From the NCBI GenBank assembly GCA_027604005.1, contig JADGJT010000078.1, positions 1 to 64,000 of the forward strand: a DNA stretch of 64,000 bases. Direction: 5' to 3'. The position numbers were made by a program, and so were the translations under genes. This document shows, in pieces, positions 56,287-64,000 of this stretch. The DNA comes from Dinochytrium kinnereticum (taxonomy: Eukaryota > Chytridiomycota > Chytridiomycetes > Chytridiales > Chytridiaceae). Within the stretch, counting starts at the first letter, position 1; every line of letters begins with the position of its first letter. Under the pieces are notes generated by a model that worked only from the letters and a program-made list of their open reading frames with translations, searched no databases and had not been told where the DNA came from.

Positions 56287-57613
56287 CGGTGATGGTTTGA
56301 GGTGGAGGTGAGTTGAGTTGGGTTGAAGGTTGAATGAAGGTCAGAGTTGAGTTGGTTGGGTGTTGGTTGGTTGGTGAGAGGCAGAGAGAGGCACAGCAGC
56401 CTCATCAACAGTCAACAATCAAATCAACAAACAGATTGTCAATCTGAGTCTGCGCATGCTGATTGGTTGGTTCCCGCCCCAGCACGCTTCATTGGTTGGC
56501 TGCACGCCGCTTGCCGCTGTCATCAGGCGATCATTGATTGTGATGGGTAGCACAAGGCTTGTCAGCAACAACCATCTTCCATTGAATTGTCATCTTCATC
56601 ATTGCTCTCACTTCATTGGCTGTGTGATGGATTGGGGCTGAAGGGACTGGATGAAGAATGAAGGCTTAAAAGCAACACGCCCACTCTCCTCTGCTCATCC
56701 CATCTCACCTCTGCACGCCACTCTGCTCTTCTTCACCTTGCTGCTTGATTGATTGATTGCTCAGCTACCCTTGCATCAGTGACTGGTCAGCATCCTCATC
56801 CACTCACACCATCCCTCAATCACTCATCTTGTTCTTTTATTTTAAAGACTTGATTCATGCGATCGATGATGATGGCTGCAACTTGGTGCACGAGAGATGC
56901 TGCAGCCAGACTCTACTCCTGCCACGCGTCAAGGGCAAGGCCGTCTCACAAGCGCCACAGTCTCCAACAATAACGCTCCTACCGTTCACAACTTCTCTCT
57001 CACACCAACTTTCTCATTCACATAACCTACAGTTGGCTCAACTCTCGTTCCTCAAGCAAATCAGTAATGGGGTAGGTAGGTAAACAAAACAACAACAACA
57101 GGGACAGAGAGGTATGATCGGTAGGAATGGATGGATTTTCATTGAGTGAGACTGAGGCAAAGGTATGTTGTTTTTTGAAGGATGTCTTTTGTAAGTTCAG
57201 GGGGTGTCGAGTGAGACGTCTTTCTCTCTGTGACAACGGTAGGAAGGGGTAGGTGGTGTTTACGGCAGGGCAGGGAGGGAGTGAATAACAAAAATCATGG
57301 CCATTGGCAGCTTCCCAACACCACACCACCCCAAGTGAAACAGCTGAAGGACCCCCTGAAACCAATAAGGTTGTTTGTGTGGTGAGCACAGAGGAGAGTC
57401 TGAGCGTGGGAAGAAAAACAAGAGAAAGGAAAAAAAGCAATTTGCAAGATCTGCGCCAGCGTGTGTTCCCACTCTTGTGTTGTGTGAGTGTGTGGCACGC
57501 TGACATTCAATCAATCAATGCTATTTTGTGCGTGTCACAAGGCAAATTTACCTCTGAGCAGTGTGGGAAAGTCAGAGAAAATAAAAAAATAAAATTTATC
57601 CTCCTCCGCAGAG

Positions 57614-57620
57614 TATAAAG
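57614..57620 (+). promoter_or_regulatory. TATA box of KAPV protein 6
   Basis: 'tataaag', 115 nt before the ATG at 57729; followed by a pyrimidine-rich leader, common before highly expressed fungal genes. Confidence 0.65.
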
Positions 57621-57728
57621 TCACCGCCTTTGCTCTCCCCCCCCCTCACCAATTCTCGCCTACTTATAGAATCCTATAGATCCCTATCTTCTCCACTCTC
57701 TCTCTCTACCAAAAAACACTCTTTGAAA

Positions 57729-58376
57729 ATGCGTTCCGTCTTCGTCATCCTCGCTGCCATCGTCTCCTCCGTCGCTGCCTCCCAGGTTGCCGGAAACGAC
57801 TACAAGGTCGACCCCCCCAAGTCTGTCTCCACCAAGGCCCCCGTCGACGCTCCCTACGGCGGTGAGTCCACCAAGGCCCCCGTTGATGCTCCCTACGGCG
57901 GCGAGTCCACCAAGGCCCCCCAGTCATCCAAGACTGCTGAGCCCTACGAGAAGGCTTCTTCCACCAAGGCCTCCACCCCCACCAAGACCCCTGAGGAGTC
58001 CAAGGACTACGGTGTTGACAAGCCCGCCTCCTCCAAGGCTGGTGAGCCCACCAAGGATGGCAAGGACTACGGTGTGACCTCCACTAAGGCCCCCGTCCCC
58101 ACCTCCGCTGGCAAGGACTACGGTGTCCCCCCCCCCGCCTTGACCACTACCAAGGCCCCCGTCAAGTCCACCCCTGCTTACACTCCCGAGTGCCCTGAGG
58201 AGGAGACCACCAAGGCCCCCGTTAAGCCCACCCCTACTCCCACTGCTGCCTACTCCACCCCTAAGCCCACCACCAAGGCCCCCGTCCTCACCAACCTTGT
58301 TGACTCGAGCGCCTCTGGCCTTAAGGCTTCCGTGTTCGTCATGGCTGGTGCCGCTGTCGCCGCTCTCTACCTTTAA
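57729..58376 (+). CDS. KAPV-repeat secreted protein 6, extreme codon bias
   Basis: 215 residues, one exon. Signal peptide MRSVFVILAAIVSSVAA. Units are 'STKAPVDAPYGGE' repeated, then 'TSTKAPVPTS', 'TTTKAPVKST', 'ETTKAPVKPT', 'PTTKAPVLTN', and Tyr spacers 'KDYGV'. It holds the family block 'PAYTPECPEEE' and the tail 'LTNLVDSSASG' plus hydrophobic end 'FVMAGAAVAALYL' (GPI-like). Codons are almost all C- or G-ending (ACC AAG GCC CCC), far more biased than KAPV protein 3, which indicates very high expression. Longer upstream open frame exists; the ATG is placed at the signal peptide. Confidence 0.85.
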   Translation: MRSVFVILAAIVSSVAASQVAGNDYKVDPPKSVSTKAPVDAPYGGESTKAPVDAPYGGESTKAPQSSKTAEPYEKASSTKASTPTKTPEESKDYGVDKPASSKAGEPTKDGKDYGVTSTKAPVPTSAGKDYGVPPPALTTTKAPVKSTPAYTPECPEEETTKAPVKPTPTPTAAYSTPKPTTKAPVLTNLVDSSASGLKASVFVMAGAAVAALYL

Positions 58377-59476
58377 ATATGGTGATGAGCTCGCCTTCTT
58401 TTCCCCCTCCATTATAGACCCCCGCTTCCTCACACTCCGATAACTTGTTGATCAACTGAACTTCACGCTTTTTTATTTTGTCTGCCATTGCTTTCTTTGA
58501 ATTGTCGCTTTTCTTTTCTCGTTCCATTCCTCGTTTCGGTTTCTTTTGTGTGAGCTCGCTTGCTAGCAAGAGTCTCACTGTGTGAACTCTGTGGTATGCA
58601 ATCTGATGCTTTGGCTACTCCTGACCATCCGTATCGGTGTGTTGGTGGGCCTGTAATATTTCTTTCTTGCCTTTTCATTCTCGGTTTCTATCCTGGAATA
58701 AAAGAAAAACTTTGAAAAACAGTATTCAATGCAATTGTATTTGTTATGGCAGCTGCTTCGAAGCGGTCCTTCCCTCCCTTACCGTCCCCTCCTTCCCTCA
58801 TTCCTGTCTTCCTGTCTTGTTCCGTAAGTCTCTCTCTGTCCCTGCCTCAACCTCCCCATCACCCATCGCCCATCAAGCAGCACACCAAATGACCACCGCC
58901 AAGCAACACCTGCACCACCTTCACTCGAAAAGCCCAATATGATTCCCCTCACTGCCCATTGGTCCCCTCCTATCAGTCACACAGCATTCCTGCCACCACT
59001 TAAAATTGAGGAGACAAAAGACAAGTTTGACAACACGTTGACACGTCCACCTGCACGCGTTGGCTCTCGCGACATGAGGTCGTTTCTTGTGGGAGCGCGA
59101 GGGAAGGTCTGAGGAACGACGAGGAGACATCCATCCACCTGAGCTTGGAACATGTATTGAATAGAGTTCTTTGCATTCATTCACCTTGTAGGCGATGGGT
59201 ATGTGAAGGGAACTCTATAAGGGGTTGAGCGATGCTTGCATTGTTCAGTTCAAACTCTTCTTTCATACCGCTGCTCCTCCGCTTCACGCTGCACTCTTTG
59301 ATGAAGCGAGAGTCGGGCTGTGGTGTTTGTATTCTGAAGTGGTGGTGATTGGTGGATTTTTTAAAACGCGAGCCTTCTTCCCCTCCTTTACACAACATTT
59401 GGAGCGCTTGTGGCGTTCACGTTGTTAAGGAACGAATATACACCCTCTCCACCTCTCCATCGCTGAACTCGAACTC
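58377..59476. other. intergenic
   Basis: 1.1 kb, no recognisable gene. Holds the 3' UTR of KAPV protein 6 and the promoter of the next gene. Confidence 0.45.
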
Positions 59477-60112
59477 ATGAGACTCTCATCCCCCCTCCTC
59501 CTCACCCTCGCAATCGCCTCAGAGACCGTCCATGTAAGCCCTTCCCTCCCCGTCGCCCCCCAACTCTCCTCTTCTACTTCCAATGCCAGCATCGTTTTTA
59601 ACGAACCGCCTTTCGGGGTTTTGTAGGCTTGGGAATGGCTTGGAACCAACGATCCACGATTCTACGGTGACGATGAGGTTCCGGTCACGCTTCCTTTTGT
59701 TACTTCCACCGTGACGGTGGTTACGTCAGACGCAACTCAACCACCCACAACGACCACCTTCCCATCTTCCTCCGTCTCATCATCTGGGGGGGGGTTGTCT
59801 CTCTCCAGCCCCTCGGTGTCGGTATCGACTTTGGAGGATGTTTTACCCGGGCCGGCGGTGACGGTGACTGGGACCCTTGGGTCGACGGCGGTGACGGTGA
59901 CTGGGACCGTTGAGTCGACGGCGGTGACGGTCGTTGGACCCGATGAGTCAACAGCCTCTCCCCGTTCTTCAAATGTGGTCACGTCGAGGGGAGGAAGCGG
60001 TGGCGCATTGGGGAATCTTGTGGAGAATGGTGCGGTGGTTGGGAGGTGGAGGGGGTTGGGGGTTGGTGTTTTGGGGTTGGGGTTGGGGGTGGTTTTAGGA
60101 GGGTTGGTTTGA
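59477..60112 (+). CDS. KAPV-family secreted protein 7 ('TAVTVTGT' repeats)
   Basis: Two exons (59477-59533, 59627-60112) give 180 residues. Signal segment MRLSSPLLLTLAIASETVHA. The mature part is Ser/Thr/Val-rich with three tandem 10-residue units of the form STAVTVTGTV encoded by near-identical 30-bp DNA repeats. There are no KAPV units. The end 'LGNLVENGAVVGRW' plus hydrophobic Gly/Val/Leu tail is the same GPI-like C-terminus as in KAPV proteins 4 and 5. Membership in the family rests on this tail and on location. Confidence 0.72.
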
Positions 60113-60383
60113 TGAAAGGGGGGGTTGTTCGTTTGTTTTTTGTGTTGTATAGTTCATACCTATCCTTTTTTGGTTTCTTGATGGAAGGCGTGGAGAAGGG
60201 GTAGGGTTCTCATGTAGTTGTATGGACCATGTTGGGTTTTTTTTCTCTATTTTGTATAAACTGGCAGACGCGAGATAGTAACTGTAGAAACATGATCCAC
60301 ATGTTTACTCACTTTCACCCATCCCGATCCTTTTTAAAAGTTCTTCCAACCACATACAAAACATTTTTTCTGGAGGTTGAGCC
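60113..60383. other. intergenic after KAPV-family protein 7
   Basis: 271 bp of 3' flank, G/T-rich then AT-rich; no gene recognised. Confidence 0.4.
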
Positions 60384-60600
60384 ATAATCTGTTGATCGCG
60401 CGGCCCTCCCGGTGTTCCATCCAACCCTCATAAAAAACACACGCTGGACAGTGACGCGAAAGTGAGATTGTTTGGACAGTCTGCTTCGTCGTCTGTCAAG
60501 TCGTTTCGGTTTACAGGTGGTGGAGGTCCGCGATATGATAACTCCTTTACCAGAGTGGTTGTTGATTTTTTTTTTTTATCGTCATTCGTGGCGCCTGTTA
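60384..60600. pseudogene. decayed partial copy of the kinesin last exon
   Basis: Plus-strand 60384-60590 aligns by eye with 60725-60935: 'ctgttgatcg', 'tgttccatccaaccct.ataa', 'gtcgttt.g', then 'ggtggtgg' and 'gat.ataa.cct...a.cagag'. The latter lies in the kinesin 3' coding exon (minus strand). The copy has indels and breaks the frame. It sits just downstream of the kinesin stop codon. Confidence 0.65.
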
Positions 60601-63600
60601 AACCACCGTCATCCCGCCTCTCACCGCGGATCCGAACGCGAGGGATCGTGTTGTTTCGTGGACGTGGTCGTCCAGTGGGCTTATGTGAAGGATTAGGAAG
60701 GTTTTTCCGGAGGTTGCGCCGAACCCTGTTGATCGGGGTCCCGAGATCCCTCCCGCTGTTCCATCCAACCCTGATAAAACGCGTGCGAGCGCCGAATCAA
60801 CGTGAGTGAACTTGTTGGACGGTGATGATTCTCCACCTTCTTTTGTGTCGTTTGGAGGTGTCGGTGGTGGTGGTGGTGGTGTGAAGGGAACGCCGAATGA
60901 TAATCCTCTTAGCAGAGTTTTGAGAGAGACGAATGATCGATCTGCCGATGCTGATTCCAATAACTTCTTTGATCTCATCCCCGTCACCCCACCATTCACC
61001 ATCCCCACCCTTCCTCCTCCCACCCCAGCGTCCTCCCTAATCTCCTGAGACTCTCCCCACCCACCTTTTCTCCTCCCCCCCGCGCCATCCCCGACCTCGA
61101 AAGCCGCCTCGGCCCCGGCCAAATCCACAAACGTGACACGGGAGAGCTCCACGCCACCGCTTGACGAGTGGTTTCGAACCCCCACTGAGAGGATGATGTG
61201 GGATCTGGAGACGCCGCCTGTGCTTGTTGTTTGTCCTTGTGGGACGGTTTGATGGGGGATGGAGGTTGTGGAGGTTGTCATGTGGGGGGTTTGGGTGAAG
61301 GTGCGTCGGGTTTGGAGGGTTAGGTTTGTGAGGGTTCTGTGGGCTAGGGCGCGGGAGACGTGGGAGATTAGGGTGTCGGATGTTGGGAAGGTTGGTTCTG
61401 TTGGGGTTGGGTGGAGCTTTTTTTTTTTTGTTTTTGTGTTGTTTTTTTTTTTTTTTTAGGTGGGGGTTAGGTTGTTGTTTTGTTGTATTGTTTTGTTGGT
61501 TGACCCGGAGAAGATGGATGTGGGGTGATGAAAGAGAGATAAATGAAAGAGAAATTGCCACACACCTTCATGCCTCCATGTCCGTCAAGGGTCAACGGCG
61601 TATCCGGGTTCGAGAATAGATCGTAAACTGAAACGAACGAACAAACCAACAAGAAGAAGAAAAAAAAGAAGCATGCAAGACGCGTAAGAAAAGAAAGAAA
61701 GCCCGAAAGAAAAGAATTACAGCATCACATTCCAAAAAAAAAGGAACAAAGCTCCAGGGAAAAGGGAGAAAAAAAAAAGGGAGAAAAAAAAAAAAGGCAT
61801 TCCAAACCATTCTCATTGTAAATTTCCAAACATGCCGCCGAGAAGGTGTACTTCTCGTCTGGTCTCTCGCGGGAGAGTTGAAACAGTCTTTGAATGGTGA
61901 GGATGGTGAGTCCCGGTGAGGCGGGTGTTCCTTGGAGCGTGAATGTTTTTCCCTGTGTTGTGTTATGCAGGTGTTTTGTTTGTAGTTTGTTTTTTTTGTG
62001 GAAACGGGGATGAGGGAGAATTAAAGGTTTTATGATAGATGGAGATGAACATACTGAGCCGGTTTGACCGTAGGCTATAATGCAGAGATTGCAGCCATCC
62101 AAAACTGGAGATATGTGTGGATCTTCAAAGGCATCACCGTAAGCGAAACCATACATGAACGAAAGAAAAAGAAAAGAAAAGAAAAGAAGAGAAAAAAAAA
62201 AAAAAAAGAAAAGAAAAAGAAAAACAACCAAAAAACCAACCAATCTCCCCAAAAAGATCCCTCTGTCCAGCAGTACTCCCAAACGCCTTATCCACCCCAA
62301 AAAACCTCGGAACCCTCCCCACGCTCTCCTTCCCCCTCCTCCCAACAGCCGCGACACCCACCTCACGACCCCCAACAACCGTCACAGGACTCTTCCCCGC
62401 GAACCTCACTCGGTCGTCTGGTCTCACCCTGCACATCACTGTCACGTGTGGCCCGCTTATGAGGGATTGACGGAGGAGATGGGAGGCGTGACGGCAGGCT
62501 TGGTGGAGGGTGCGGTGGTGGGCGAGGTCGGTGGTTAAGGTTTTGAGACGGGATTGAAGGGGTTCTAGGAGGCGGGCGGGGATTAGGGGGAGGAGGTGGA
62601 GGGTTTGACGGGTTGTTGTTTGGAGGTGGTTGTGGTCGTTCTTTGTTTGGTTTTTTTTAATTGGATCAGTTCGGGGTTTGGTGATTCGTGAAAGGCGGAC
62701 ATGGCAAGAGAGTTAAGAAGATCAGATCATTCAGGAAAGAGAGAAGGCGGCGGCTCACCTTCAATCTCCTCACCTCCGCCAAAACCTCTCTCAGCACCCT
62801 CCTCTCCTTCCTCCTCTCCTCCCCAATCTTCTCAATTCTCTGCTGCAACGCTCCAATCACAAACCGCATCCTCAACACATGCTCCTCCTTCTCCCTAACA
62901 AGATCCAGCAACCCGTCATGTCGCCTCCCCACATCCCCTCTCCTCAACACCTCCAGCTCCGCCTCCAGCCTCTCCGCCCTCTCATTCGCCGTGTCCAGAT
63001 GCGTGGAAGATGCAACGAGAGACGCGTGAAACCTCTCACGCTCCGATTGGATGCTTGACTGCGTTCTTTCTAGTCGCTTCAGCTCAACGTCTTTCTGACG
63101 GGACCGCGCGTGCGTCTCTTGAAGGCATTTGTCTTTTTCTTGCAGAGCGAATTCGAGGAGCGCCACACGGTCTTTCAAGGAGGTGACTTGGTCTTCCCAG
63201 GCTTTGTAGATTGGTGCTCGGTAGGTTTTGGATAGGGCGGGAGGTGAGGTGTGGGTTGCTCCAAGATGAGTGCCTCCTGAAACTCCTAGGGCTCTAGCAG
63301 CAGATGCAGAAGCTTCCTCGGTCTCCTTAAAAAACCTCTCCGCAACCGCATCCAACGATGCTGCAGCTCCCAACCTCCTGGCCTCCACGTCCTTAATCGC
63401 AAGAGCAACATCATACCCTCTCTCTCTCAACGCCAACAAAATCATCTCCCGTTCCCTATCCCTCTTCTCCCCACCCTCCTCCTCAAGGACAGGAAACTCT
63501 CCTCTGGTTGGAGCCGTGGCCGGCCCCCTCTTCTTCCCATTCACCTGGTCCTCAATCAGATCGACCATCGCCGCGATCTCAGGGATCTCGAGCTCCCAGC

Positions 63601-64000
63601 TCAACGACATGGGTTCCCACCTTAGGGTGTCTGGGGAGAGCGCGTATCGAACTGGACGGAGGGTTGGGAAGAGGTGGGTGGTGATTTTGCGGTATCGTGA
63701 GTCCATAAAGGTTAGTGTTCGGGGGTCCGATGCGGTTTGGATGAGGTATGGGTCTGGTGCTGTGTGGTGTGATTCTGTTGAGGGGTTTGGGATGGGATGT
63801 GGGGTTGGTGGGGATGGGTCTTTTGTGGGGTCTGGGAGGGTCTCGTTGAGGAATCGACCGGTTTTCAACCATTCTTCCTGGGGAGGTGTTAGTTTGAGGG
63901 TTGGTTTTAGTTGAGAGGTGTTTATTTTTTTTGGGTGAAGGGGAAAACTGGAAGGAAAGGATAAAACTCACCGGAAATGGATAGTATTGCTGCAGTTGAC
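60598..64000 (-). CDS. kinesin-14 (C-terminal motor), 5' partial
   Basis: Minus-strand gene continuing beyond the window. Exons traced: >64000-63972, 63877-62759, 62640 to ~62247, a short exon with 'DPHISPVLDGCNLCIIAYGQ', one with 'GKTFTLQGTPASPGLTI..LEIYNENG', one with 'VYDLFSNPDTPLTLDG', and the last ending at 60598. The long middle exon encodes a coiled coil ('RMRFVIGALQQRIEKIGEER'). The motor follows: 'VTVMCRVRP', P-loop 'YGQTGSGKT' (split by an intron between Ser and Gly), switch I 'VSRSHIILSV', switch II 'FVDLAGAE', and the end 'HETTRSLAFGSAVRG'. A motor at the C-terminus after a coiled coil identifies the minus-end-directed kinesin-14 group. Introns contain long A/T and purine runs. 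The motor has a Gly/Pro-rich insertion after switch II. Confidence 0.85.

Larger units (their letters stand above)
56180..57728. other. long divergent intergenic region
   Basis: 1.55 kb between divergent KAPV proteins 5 and 6, with promoters at both ends. Tract of 'gttggttggt'-type simple sequence near 56350-56375. Short open frames have no recognisable content. Confidence 0.45.

Noticed and set aside
57924..58433. Long antisense frame opposite KAPV protein 6
   Set aside because: A by-product of the biased, C/G-ending codons of the sense gene; no start or domain.
1..64000. tRNA genes
   Set aside because: I looked by eye for B-box (GGTTCGANTCC) sequences with matching acceptor stems and saw none; a covariance-model scan would be decisive.

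Overview
The window is nuclear DNA of a fungus. The genes have short introns (mostly 40-80 nt, GT..AG, often with T-rich 3' ends). The gene set includes a class 3 lipase family, LysM and CAP secreted proteins, F-box/ankyrin proteins, a CDF zinc transporter, an AAAP amino-acid transporter and a kinesin-14. A 297-bp piece of 18S rRNA (V4 region) reads as fungal. The mix suggests an early-diverging lineage, possibly a chytrid, but that placement is inference. Exon joins were worked out by hand; for most genes every intron keeps the reading frame. There are two assembly gaps of Ns (33512-33611 and 49405-49501).

Layout. 1-7.6 kb: a MINDY-type deubiquitinase (5' end outside the window) and a 1323-residue protein with an FCP1-like phosphatase domain. 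8-15 kb: two tandem SGNH/GDSL hydrolases and a 14-exon secreted subtilase with a 7-nt microexon. 15-28 kb: an ankyrin protein whose N-terminal half looks like a decayed NB-ARC/STAND NTPase, two F-box/ankyrin proteins, a TBC-like protein lacking both catalytic fingers, and a ZRC1/ZnT-like zinc transporter. 29-31 kb: a vacuolar-type amino-acid transporter.

32-41 kb: four tandem secreted class 3 lipases, then a fifth that is decayed and cut by a Copia LTR-retrotransposon remnant. 41-48 kb: three tandem secreted proteins with three LysM domains plus a CAP domain, and one tiny secreted peptide. 48.5-60 kb: seven small secreted, probably GPI-anchored proteins; several carry a repeated 'KAPV' motif that I do not recognise from any described family. 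The 18S rRNA fragment sits among them. 60.6-64 kb: the C-terminal motor end of a kinesin-14, followed by a decayed partial copy of its last exon.

Together, roughly 8-15 kb and 32-60 kb form an island of tandemly duplicated secreted and surface genes: esterases/lipases, a protease, chitin-binding LysM-CAP proteins and wall or adhesin-like KAPV proteins. Paralogues within each family share intron positions. Five of the small secreted genes have a TATA box about 95-115 nt before the ATG. The least described part is the KAPV family together with the LysM-CAP fusions.
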